DNA from: Corynespora cassiicola
Lineage: Eukaryota; Ascomycota; Dothideomycetes; Pleosporales; Corynesporascaceae
Assembly: GCA_022059125.1 (NCBI GenBank)
Contig: JAEUWY010000002.1
Location: 434,001-498,000 of the forward strand
DNA length: 64,000 nucleotides
Direction of reading: 5' to 3'
A program made the position numbers and the translations under genes. This document shows positions 55,043-64,000 of the stretch, in pieces; the first letter of the stretch is position 1; each line of letters begins with the position of its first letter. The notes beneath the pieces were generated by a model that worked only from the letters and a program-made list of their open reading frames with translations, ran no database searches and was not told where the DNA came from.

Positions 55043-56440
55043 TTACGCAGCGATTTTCCGCACTTGGAGCTTGCGCGGTGGTTTCCTCGGAGTAGATGCT
55101 TGGCCAGGCTGCGTGTTACTGCTCTTCGGGTTCAACTTTCTTGGTGCCTTCCGCGCTCCATTCGCCGTTGCCGTAGTACCCGTCTCCTTGCTGTTATTGG
55201 AGGGGGTCTGTTTGGACTGGTCAGACGTCGGTGGCTTGTTGGCTGCTTGTGGTTTTGAAGCTTCTTTTGGTGGGGTAGCCCTAGGTCTGGAAGCGCGCGC
55301 TTGTGGTGTAGAATTTACCTGCGTTTTGGCAGCTACTTGTGGTTTCGAAGCTGCCTGCGTTTTGGGAGCTGCTTGTGGTTTCGAAGCTGCTTGTGGTTTC
55401 GAAGCTGCTTGTGGTTTGGGAGTCTCTGTTGATGAGGAGACTTTTTGAGAGCGAGTCTGGTTAACGACAGGTGCTTCTTTGGGTGTAGGGGCTTCTTTAG
55501 GCTTTGACGGCCCCTGATCCTTTTGAGCCCGTTGCTTCGATGCCTGCACGCTGCTGGGTTTTGTTTGCTGATTACTGGGTTGGAAATTCTGCTGGTTCCG
55601 ACTTTGGTTTCCCTGGCTGGGCTGGTTTTTATCTTGTTGCTGATTCTGGCTACTGCCGTTTCCTCCCCAAGAAGGCATCGAAGGCATCGAAGCTCCCAAC
55701 CCTCCCAACCCCAGAGTAGCACCTGTAGGCATTGCCGGCATATTGGGCATGGAGGGCCTCCAGCTCGTCATATCCTTGACCGTCTCGGACCAAGATTGCG
55801 GCATGTCATCTGGTGCATCCGCCTTCATCTGCTCCAACTCTTCTTTCGTCGGTGCTTGCGTCTCTCTGGTCTGCATGACCATCTTCTCGAGCGCCCTTTT
55901 CTGCGACGGCGTCGACTTCCAGTTCGGAAAGTCTCCAACAATGCTTCGGACCCCTTGGCTCGCCATTTCTCCAAGGTTCCAGAAGGGTCCATTCATCGCG
56001 CCATAGACTGAGCCAATGCCACCTCCGAGCAGCCCGGTCACTGTTGACACAACACCGCCAACCAATGCCCCAGTCAGCTTGCCTAGAGTGACACCTGGTT
56101 GCACACCCAATCCAGCGCCTGCGGCGAGACCTTGGAATGCACCTGAGCGCGTATACTTTGCTGCCTTGCCAAAGGACTCGGCTTCAATCTCCTTGTTGAT
56201 TGCCTTCGCGAGAATCTCTTCACGCGCATTCGGATCACCTGCTGCATTGGCCGCTTGCCTGAGTTCCCAGGCCTTTTGCGTCGCTTGAAGCGCCATGCTG
56301 GCTGAGATGCCCGAGTTCTGTTTAATCTCGTGCTCGGGAATGCCCTGCTGCTTGTCGGAGCTGTTGTTGACCATCTTCGTGTCCGAAGTGTTCGTACTCT
56401 TTTGTTCCTCCTGTTTCTGTTGGGTCCGTTGTGCTGGCAT
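55043..56440 (-). CDS. Glycine-zipper protein with low-complexity repeat tail, function unknown
   Basis: An intronless 465-residue protein. The first 110 residues are helical and charged (ARE EILAKAINKEIEAESFG style). Residues ~105-155 form a hydrophobic glycine zipper: FQGLAAGAGLGVQPGVTLGK, LTGALVGGVVSTVTGLLGGG, IGSVYGAMNGPFW. Glycine zippers pack against membranes or each other. Then PSMPNMPAMPTG repeats, a Q/N-rich segment (SSQNQQQDKNQPSQGNQ) and a tandem hexapeptide array of SKPQAA type (about seven units), ending in a basic KPPRKLQVRKIAA. Family not identified. The alanine/lysine/proline tail resembles histone-H1-like or cell-wall linker sequence; no signal peptide is seen. Confidence 0.7.
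   Translation of the reverse strand: MPAQRTQQKQEEQKSTNTSDTKMVNNSSDKQQGIPEHEIKQNSGISASMALQATQKAWELRQAANAAGDPNAREEILAKAINKEIEAESFGKAAKYTRSGAFQGLAAGAGLGVQPGVTLGKLTGALVGGVVSTVTGLLGGGIGSVYGAMNGPFWNLGEMASQGVRSIVGDFPNWKSTPSQKRALEKMVMQTRETQAPTKEELEQMKADAPDDMPQSWSETVKDMTSWRPSMPNMPAMPTGATLGLGGLGASMPSMPSWGGNGSSQNQQQDKNQPSQGNQSRNQQNFQPSNQQTKPSSVQASKQRAQKDQGPSKPKEAPTPKEAPVVNQTRSQKVSSSTETPKPQAASKPQAASKPQAAPKTQAASKPQVAAKTQVNSTPQARASRPRATPPKEASKPQAANKPPTSDQSKQTPSNNSKETGTTATANGARKAPRKLNPKSSNTQPGQASTPRKPPRKLQVRKIAA
55318..55425. repeat. Hexapeptide-coding tandem repeat (SKPQAA)
   Basis: 18-bp units of the type GCTTGTGGTTTCGAAGCT on the + strand recur about six times with variation inside the glycine-zipper gene. 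Confidence 0.75.
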
Positions 56441-57432
56441 CTTTTAAAAACGTTGTTTTTATTGATTTTGATGTTGTAGGCTTCTAAGGATGGTATTAGT
56501 GAGAAGAGGCAGTGTGTTGTCACAATGCATACGTCATTCTGAGTCTAGTGCGATTCATTGCCCACAAAACCTGAATACTGGATCTACTCTGGTCTCTGGT
56601 CGTTGTGGTTGGGCGTGACGAATGAAACTGCTCCGGGGCGGTCCCCGAGGGCTTAGATCGGCATGCTGGCTCTCGTTGTGTTTTTAGGGGCGTAGCCTTC
56701 CATAACCAGCTAGCCATATACAGAAGGGATATCACTAATCAGCTAGCTAGTATGCCTGATTGGGTAGCCATAACTAGTGTCTTGAGCTAATTCGTAGAAT
56801 TTTGTGAATCGCACTCTCTACTAATTCTAGAGCAGACTTTACGTGTGTATATGCAGAGAAAATAAAACTTTTACTGTACTAATACTTGTGTGCCTGTTCT
56901 GCGATTCTGGACTTTACGACACCAAGTAACAAAAAACAGCTTTAAAAAAATAAAATAAGCTAGAGAAAGTTAGAGTAGTAATTGTTACACTATTTATGCT
57001 TTAATCACTATTCGTATTGACTTTTTGTTCTCGCCTAGCAAAGCTAACGAAATAGGGATCCTGCAGCTCTTCAAACGCTGTGCCGCATACACACATATCG
57101 AGCAAGATAAAAATTACAGGTGACATGGGTATGAAACCTTGCAGATATGAATACGAGGGCATATACGAATCAGAATTTCGCTAGATCCAACCTCCCAACA
57201 AAATTGAAACACATGGATAAATATCAGATGATTTTGTCCTTGAGGCAGCCTGTACAGCGCCCTTGGCGTGTATCAACTCTCGAAGTCGAAGGATTTAGAA
57301 TCTCGCCTGGCTGCACATGCGCTATCTTTGGTGCATAGCCTCTTTACGTTCATTGCCTTAAAATCACCGTATAAATAACTTAGATTCGTACCATAAACTG
57401 TATCTGACTTTTGTTCTACCCGAGTACACAGA
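56441..57432. other. AT-rich intergenic interval
   Basis: 992 bp between the divergent glycine-zipper and T5orf172 genes. A missing first exon of the latter could lie here (an ATG at 57124 or 57147 is possible), but no splice chain is convincing. Confidence 0.45.
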
Positions 57433-59482
57433 GTGCGGAATATACAGTTTTATCATCGACACTATGTGAGTGCCTTCTTGTATTTACGTAAATGCGACTC
57501 AGAACCTAAGGATATAGAAGCTTCATCACCGCTAACAGAAAATGAAATCAGGTCCGAGGAAACAACACAGAAAATCGGCTTGGATACCGCGCTTGCCGAT
57601 GGTTCCATTGTCTTACATCTACCACGAGCTCCTCAGCCAGACCAAGATCTGAAGTGGACTACCAAGGCCCCTATGTCCCATCGACCAGAACTTCATTGCA
57701 TTAAAGGAATCCCTGACATTCCATCGTCGATTGCTCTCTCATCAGCCACTCCAATACCTACAGGATGCTACGTCGAGGACCTTTTGAGCAGCTCGCCAAT
57801 CTCCGATGAGTCAGCCGATGGCTTCTGGAGCCCCAAACAATCAATGACTGGTCTGTCAGTCTGGGAAAATGGTACACCTATTACACCTCATTCAACGACT
57901 GGATTGTATAAGGAGACAGCCATTGAGCTGCCAGAGTCCCCGCTAGCGCGTAGAGATAAGAGTGGGAGGGTCTATACACCCAAGGCCGAATCTGAGAAGT
58001 ACATCAAGTTGTGTAGTGGTATAAAGGATCAAGAATATCAACCTAAGAAGCTATTCAAAGGCTTGACATGGATCATGAACGAGGGTACGCGCAAGTCTTT
58101 AAAGAGTTCTTGGTAGTTCTAAGAAACTAACAAACGAAATAGAGACGGCTCGGGAAGAGATTTTCAAGACGGCTCACGGTATACGCTACAACCTTGATTT
58201 TGATTGCGAATTTTCCTACGAAAAAGGCCCAGTGGATAAAACTACAACAAAAGAACCTAAAAAGGCACAAGGAGAGGCCCTGAATAAACCCCCGACGAGG
58301 AAATCCTCAAAATCAAAGGCGCAACGAAACGATTTCGGCAAAACTCTGGGTGAAATCTTGCCGCCCAGTCTTCATGAGCGAATGCCCTCGAATGCCGGTA
58401 AATGCATTGCCTCCCTAATAACACAACCTAACAAAAAGTGTCACTATCGAGCCAAGAAGTCGGAAAATATCAAACAATATCTGGCTGCACTCAATAAGAG
58501 CCATGAACTCCAGGATTACCCATCATTCTTAGTCAACATCAAAACACTCATAGGTTCAATACTTTGCGGACCGCACTACAAGGCAGCTATGAGGCCAACT
58601 CGATACGGAGTTTTGGAGGAGCTGGTCCAGGAAATGAATGATTTTAAATCAAAAGAAAATCCGCCATATCCCATGGATGCAGATTGGGCAAAGTTCCTGC
58701 GTTGGGCAGATATGATTTGCCAGGACAGCGAAGAGAAGAAAGAATGTACCACACGAGTCTCGGATGTGCAGACAGCCATGGCGCAAATTGTTACTTATGC
58801 GGGAAAACAGTCCCCTTCGTTGAAAACTGAAGAATCAATCACAGGTACCGCCATTTTTACCAATGGGTCTCGCATTTCCTGGCAAAAGGGTTGGGTGTTC
58901 TGGCAACCAAAATGGTCCAAATCACTTTCTATTCACGATGCACTTCAAAAGACGGCACAAAAAAGTCTGACTGATACAGAATTGGAGGAAGGGTACATCT
59001 ACATGTTTTGGTTGAAAGGCAGTTTTGGCTTGGCTAAAATTGGCTACTCGAAGAATGTCGGCCAGCGCCTGAAGCAATGGACCAAACAGTGCGGACACCA
59101 ATACCAACTTCAAAAATCTTCTAGCGTGGGAGAATGTCTGCGAGTCAGCGTGCCACATGCTCGACGTTTGGAGAAGATGATACACACTGAGCTGAAAGAA
59201 TTTCGTATGAAAATGGAGTGTGAAGGTTGCCATGCGAAGCATCAAGAATGGTTCGAGGTATCTGAGCAGAATGCAATCAAAGCTTTTTTAAAATGGAGGG
59301 ACTGGATCCAGGAATTGCCTTACGAAGAATCGGAAGGGAAATGGAATCTCAAGACTGACTTCAGAGACAGACTCGAGGAGACTTGTCGCCCACTAGAGCT
59401 GAGTGGGAAACCTCTAAGCCCGCAGACGAAGACTCAGAAGCGTCGGTCCTCTAGAAGATCTTCGAGGAGGGTAGTGAAATAG
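57433..59482 (+). CDS. T5orf172 (GIY-YIG-like) domain protein with Cys/His cluster; 5' end uncertain
   Basis: Open sequence from 57433 to 58084 joins across a 58-bp intron (58085-58142, GTACGC...AATAG) to 58143-59482. The N-terminal third is disordered (SPISDESADGFWSPKQSM). Then a Cys/His cluster (GKCIASLITQPNKKCHYRAK ... ILCGPHYKAAM) that may bind zinc. The C-terminal domain reads EGYIYMFWLKGSFGLAKIGY, SKNVGQRLKQW, VPHARRLEKMIHTELKEF and CEGCHAKHQEWFEV, the T5orf172/MUG113 domain, a relative of GIY-YIG nucleases; the IY...KIGYS...R...E residues are present. No ATG opens the frame at 57433; the first in-frame ATG is 57673, so an upstream exon is likely. The tail RRSSRRSSRR is basic. Confidence 0.8.
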
Positions 59483-60200
59483 TACCTAGATCTCGAGAGT
59501 TAGATATATTTCAGTATGGTAGAAGCTAGTTTTTTTTTAAGTAAAAGCTTACGCTTGCTGTATTATATGACGAAACTTATTGTTGTGAATCTCATCCTAC
59601 ATTTACATTCCCAACCATCGAGGAAAATCGCAAAAAGATCGTCTACGCAATTTGATCATGTCTGGACAAGTGCAGTCAGCCTCGCAAGAATTTTCGAACA
59701 GGCCCATATTTTCAGTCAATCAAGAACTGCCTGGACCGGTTGCGACTATAAGAGAGTTAGATCGAATGATGTACAAGGATGCGGAAGGAGTTAAGCATAT
59801 CATCCGCATTCGAAAGCGGCAATTTCATCAGGCTTGTCAATATTGCATCGAAAAGGGCTGGGACACTCTCGAAAGTTTCACCTAACGGAGTAGGTAACGG
59901 CAAAATACTTATTACTTGTGCTAATATGGTACGTGATAGCGGAAAATTCGAAGCAGCAATCTTTAGTGGAATGATAAAAGAGACAGGGCCTGGATGAAGT
60001 AAAGGAATGAGCGTTATGGACGTTTGTGATCCGTAATTAATGCATGCTAGAACCAATACCGATCTTATACCCGGACAAGTCGAAGTACTAGCCAACCGTA
60101 TGGTTCTGCTTTCGCCTCCCTAGGTAGAAGGTAGTCAAAGTGTCTTTTGCTTTAATTTATAAGGCTAGCATTGAAAATAGGCTAAGATAAGAAATTCTAT
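59483..60200. other. AT-rich interval with a short unassigned open frame
   Basis: An open frame at 59655-59885 (MSGQVQSASQEFSNRPIFSV start) is protein-like but short, and its continuation lies in another frame (59779-59997, SPNGVGNGKILITCANMVRD). It may be a degraded gene; no family recognised. Confidence 0.35.
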
Positions 60201-61551
60201 CTAAGCTTTAACAGCATTTACAGCGCCCTTGAAATCCGCCAGAAAACGCCACTCACTTGCAGGTTTCCAACCTTTCTCCTTCCACGAATTGGCAGATTTA
60301 GGATAGTATTCTAGAACGTCAACAATTGACCCATCATGAGCAATGACCGTGAGTATGTTGTCATGAGCGTCAAACTCGGTCAGCTTTCCTAAGGTCTCCA
60401 ATGTTTCCCGGCGGGCCTCGTTGATTGATGTGTCTTCTTTGGTTTCTTTCGAAGAATTCTTGTCGTCATCATCGTAAAAGTCCTGCCCGGTACCCGCAAC
60501 CACGTAGAAGGGCTCTGTGGCCGACTTGGATCTATGAATGGACTGGAGCACGGCCCCTGGACATGTCGTTCCGGGCTTGAAGGGTGGGTCGGAAAGCGGG
60601 GATGGAGAGATCTCATCTGGAAGCGGCTTATATTTTGTCGGACGAAACTCGCCACGGTGATGGCACGTGTCTCCTCCCATAAAGATGAAGGTGTTAGGGG
60701 TTGTACGAGCAAGAGCATTGATATGACCAACCGCATGCTACGATGCCTCTGTTAGTATTACAAGGTTCAAACATAAGCGTAGCAAGCTCGAGAGCTAACT
60801 GTATAGATGCGGCAAGAGATTTCATCACTTACTCCTGGGGCATTTAGAAGGTAAAAACTACCGTCGCCAAAGTAATCTAAGGCGTCAAAGCGACCCAATT
60901 TATGCGTTGCCTCTTTGGCAAAGTCAATTTCCCGAAGCGGTCGATTGCTGAAAACTCAGTGAGCTAGGAGAAAAGGCCTACTGGAGAACTTACTTGTAAT
61001 CGCTTTCCAATATAGGGCTATCTTTATTCTTAGGATACCCAGGGATAAGCGCTTCGGAGAACCCTGGTCCTACAACGAGCTCTGTACTAGAAGGGAACCG
61101 CGAGGTATCGCCTGTGTGATCAAAATGCCAATGACTGTAGGCTTCATTTAGTATAAAAATCTTAGTAAGGGGTATTCTGAATCCAATACCTCCAGATTAC
61201 AGAGTCGATCTCCTCTTTCCTTACTCCTCCTTCTTCAAGAGTATCCACAACATCTTTGGTCCCTCTGAACAGAACCTGTTGGGCATGCCATTGCTTCACC
61301 ATCATAGGTGAGAAATTTTCGGGATCTTTGCGTATCCCGAGATCAAAAATCACTTTTTTGCCCGAGTTATGTTCGATAAGGAATGGGAAAGCGGGTAAAT
61401 CGGTAAGCAGTTCATGGCCAGAATAAGGAGGCTCCAACATAGTCTTAGTAAATCCACCGAGTCTGGCCCCAGTGTCAATTATGCGGACTGTCACGCAGAC
61501 ATAGGATTCGGGAATCTCTAGGCGAGGCGGTGGAATGGCTTGAATTGACAT
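60201..61551 (-). CDS. Metallo-beta-lactamase-fold hydrolase, lactonase-like
   Basis: Four exons (61551-61190, 61134-60994, 60947-60833, 60737-60201; introns 55, 46 and 95 bp) give 384 residues. The zinc motif [10 protein letters not shown] is created by the first splice. [20 protein letters not shown] precedes it, [12 protein letters not shown] (third zinc histidine) straddles the last intron, and [11 protein letters not shown] supplies the bridging aspartate. The pattern is that of the N-acyl homoserine lactonase-like branch common in fungi. Substrate is unknown; lactone or ester hydrolysis is plausible. The ATG at 61551 is the first in frame and no signal peptide is present. Confidence 0.88.
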
Positions 61552-62903
61552 ATTGAAGAAAGGTGTTCAGTCTTTGGGGACAAAGGACCTGTGTGATGCT
61601 CGAGAGTATCAAGAGTTGCGGCAGGCTGTGATGGTAGAATAGCGCTGAGAATACCAACTTATATAGCAGATTTCTGAGCACCATAGCTTGACGCTCACAC
61701 AATCTGGAAATCATCTGTCATTCTCGTATGAGGCATACAGACTATCAGTTGATAGGCTAAGTTGCGAAAAACACTGAATACCGGAGTTAACTCTCAAAAG
61801 GCGGGGGTTGATTTCAAAGCGGGCGGAGGGTTTGGATTATGGGACTTAAGGCAAGTATGCACATCTACAATACTATACAATATGAGCAGGGTGAAAGTAG
61901 GGCGGGCGTCCGTAGCCGGGAATCGGACGGGAGTCGGACGATTATCTAAAGCAAGCTAGTATTAGCTGCAGCCGCTCCCCCACTTAATCGGGCCTCCAAA
62001 TCTTGGCGGTTTGCGATGTACTGAGGAACGCCCACTTCTTACCGTGCCTGTACACTCAATGCGCGGGATAACCCATCATGCGTCCAAATCTCTTTACCAC
62101 AAAACACCACACATATACCTCCCATTGATGATGCGATTGCTGAAATCGATGCTCTGAAGCCTGGAGAAAGACTGTTACACAACAATAGCTAACAAACATG
62201 ACGTTGTGCGCTCAACTATGACGTGGAAGCGATGCTTCTGCACAGGCTGAACCTATTATTATATGGCAAATTGTGGAACCATCATATTTCATTGCTAATC
62301 CAACCCTCACTGTCTTAGAGAAATTCACAGAGACTCTAAATACGGGCTTTGGGTACCGAGAAATAATTCGCGGCCATACAAGTTCGAATTCATACACAAA
62401 ATTAGATCGCAGCGCAGAAAAAAAACGAGCTTCAAGGACAAAAAATGAAAATTCTGACTACACGCAATCTATCTCAAGTGACGAGAAAATCCAAAACCTC
62501 AATTCATTCATCCCATTGAGCGTAATACACAACGACCACAACGTACTTATCTTGCGACCCGAAAAGCCCTCAATAACGCCACTATATCTTCTCCAGTCTA
62601 TAAAATGGATAGTTGGAACAGTATCACATCAGGTGTGCAACCTACTTTCGCACATGTCTCTGGATCCAGGCTTGGATTGGCTGAGAATGGATATACACGG
62701 GAGCTTTGATAATCAATGCAATACAACAGGACACCTCTTCTTAGACACAAATGGTCATTCAAATGGGTTCAACATATATTATGTATTTTTTTTGTTGCAT
62801 AAGAGATTGTTCACATAGTGGGTGCTACTGGTGAACACCACGCACTACATGACTGTCGAGACCCTCGGTACTAAACTTAGTTGAATGAATAGAATATTAA
62901 AAA
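61552..62903. other. AT-rich interval, one unassigned open frame
   Basis: An intronless frame of 181 residues at 62273-62818 (MEPSYFIANPTLTVLEKFTE start) has no recognisable motif and an unremarkable composition; it is not called as a gene. The rest shows no feature. Confidence 0.4.
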
Positions 62904-64000
62904 TTATACGAGATCGTTTCTCGTTCGGCGTGTGCTCCGCCTAGTAAAATCGTCGTCGTAGTCTGAAGGCTCAGGGATGCGGTATATACTTGGGAGTGCG
63001 GTAATGTTCTCACAAGTCCTGCTAAACCTTGCATGCATGGTCCTTACCGACTTTGCAGTCGTGACTGTGGATAGCCTGGATATGATGGACCCCTTTACAC
63101 TTCGTTGGTCGGAACTTGGGCCTCGGATTGTCGGATAACGTGGGTTGTGATCGTTCGAAACCAAGCGTGGAGATTCCGGGGACGAGAGCTGCGCTCTGCT
63201 GGGTGCGCGGACAGATGATGAGGTAAGCTCGATCGTTCCCTTTCCTGTATGACCAATTCGCTCATAATCTTTTTCCGGTGTAAGAGTATTCCACGTTGAA
63301 AGCGTGCCTCGTTTGTCGTAAGGCGATTTCGTATCGTACCTTGGTATGCCCCCTGAACTGCCGTTGCTCCTCGAAGAAATTGCCACCTGTAAGAGCCAAT
63401 CCTTAATGTTCCGGGGGAACAATCGCATGACGAGGACCCGAATAGAAGGAAGGGATACACATATCAAACAAGACGTGATCTCCAATTCCGTCCAGATTAC
63501 GATGGGAACATAATCCCAAGTCGGATCAAATGAAATCTTGAATACGAGCAGTGTTTGTAACCGAATTATCGTCGTTATGCACCCACTGTATTCATCAGCG
63601 ACGCCCTAATTGTCAGGAATTTTGACTCACAAACTTCCAATTGCAAACATCAATCCAACAGCGATTTTTCTATACCGCTTCATGTTGAGATTTTTTATGA
63701 AGAACATGGGCAATACAAGCAGAATGATGTCTTGTACAATAGCCGATGCTGAATTTGCGTAACCGATAATCTGAATGTTCATACATTTGCCGTCGCCCAG
63801 CAAAAGGTCGCGATTCCAAAAAGTATCTATAGGCGTACAGGCGAATACTGTCAGGAATAGAATGATCAGGGTATTGATAATGATATAGGAAAGAATGACC
63901 CAGCCCATGATTTTGAATCGACGGGTTGTAAAGATCTCAAGGTAAAACATGATCAAAGAAACTTTGATGAGGCCAAGAATTGCGATGTAGGTAGACCAGG
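62904..64000 (-). CDS. Pth11-like fungal receptor (rhodopsin-domain membrane protein), 3' part only
   Basis: Two exons are seen, 64000-63631 and 63585-62904, joined across a 45-bp intron (GTGAGT...TACAG). Read from the right edge: WSTYIAILGLIKVSLIMFYL, IFTTRRFKIMGWVILSYI, LTVFACTPIDTFWN, NSASAIVQDIILLVLPMFFI, then DPTWDYVPIVIWTELEITSC. These are transmembrane helices 3-7 of the fungal rhodopsin domain shared by Pth11-type receptors. The tail of about 160 residues is cytoplasmic, serine/arginine-rich (KGTIELTSSSVRAPSRAQLS). The N-terminal helices and any CFEM domain are outside the window. Members are proposed surface and host sensors. Confidence 0.88.

Noticed and set aside
62273..62818. 181-residue frame
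   Set aside because: No recognisable family; AT-rich sequence allows such frames. Transcript evidence would be needed to call it.
1..64000. CRISPR arrays, operons, bacterial promoters, ribosome binding sites
   Set aside because: Spliceosomal introns and gene content show a eukaryotic nuclear genome; no array of identical repeats with unique spacers exists.
1..64000. tRNA or rRNA genes
   Set aside because: No convincing B-box (GGTTCGAATCC-like) with matching acceptor stems was found by eye; tRNAscan-SE would settle this.

Overview
The window is nuclear DNA from a filamentous ascomycete (Pezizomycotina). Genes are split by short GT-AG introns, mostly 45-65 bp. The products are typically fungal: a class IV chitin synthase with a Skt5/Chs4-type activator, a SEC20 SNARE, an AA9 lytic polysaccharide monooxygenase (LPMO), a NACHT-ankyrin STAND protein and a Pth11-like rhodopsin-domain receptor. 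The class is probably Dothideomycetes, but the sequence alone does not settle this. All gene models were spliced by hand from reading-frame continuity, splice motifs and remembered family conservation; no database search was run.

Bases 1-38500 form a gene-dense, GC-rich core with wide, microsatellite-rich intergenic gaps. In order it holds: the 5' part of a glutamate carboxypeptidase II-like M28 peptidase (-); SEC20 (-) divergent from mitoribosomal mL53/MRPL44 (+); inorganic pyrophosphatase (-); a conserved basic nuclear-type protein of unknown function (-); a glycine-rich RRM protein (+); a TAP-like serine hydrolase (+); a WD40 protein (-); a class IV (CHS3-type) chitin synthase (-) divergent from its SKT5/CHS4-type activator (+); an ARO8-type aminotransferase (+); OST2/DAD1 (-) divergent from a TMEM14 protein (+). 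Themes are secretory pathway, cell wall chitin and core metabolism.

From about 38500 the sequence becomes more AT-rich and accessory. Three genes stand in a row on the + strand: a G-protein alpha-like protein fused to a fungal STAND-type N-terminal helical domain and carrying degenerate GTP-binding motifs; a 124-residue protein; and a NACHT-ankyrin NLR whose N-terminal domain resembles that of the G-alpha-like protein. This is my best candidate for an undescribed signalling or self/non-self recognition module. An intact AA9 LPMO gene follows. Next comes a Fot1/pogo-like DNA transposon with perfect 62-bp terminal inverted repeats and a decayed, RIP-like interior, lying against a 5'-truncated ABC-transporter pseudogene.

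The right end carries an intact SDR gene, a shattered FAD-linked oxidase pseudogene, a glycine-zipper/low-complexity protein, a T5orf172 (GIY-YIG-like) protein, a metallo-beta-lactamase-fold lactonase-like enzyme and the 3' part of a Pth11-like receptor. Intact defence-like and secreted-enzyme genes, decaying genes and a transposon side by side are what is expected of a fast-evolving fungal compartment.
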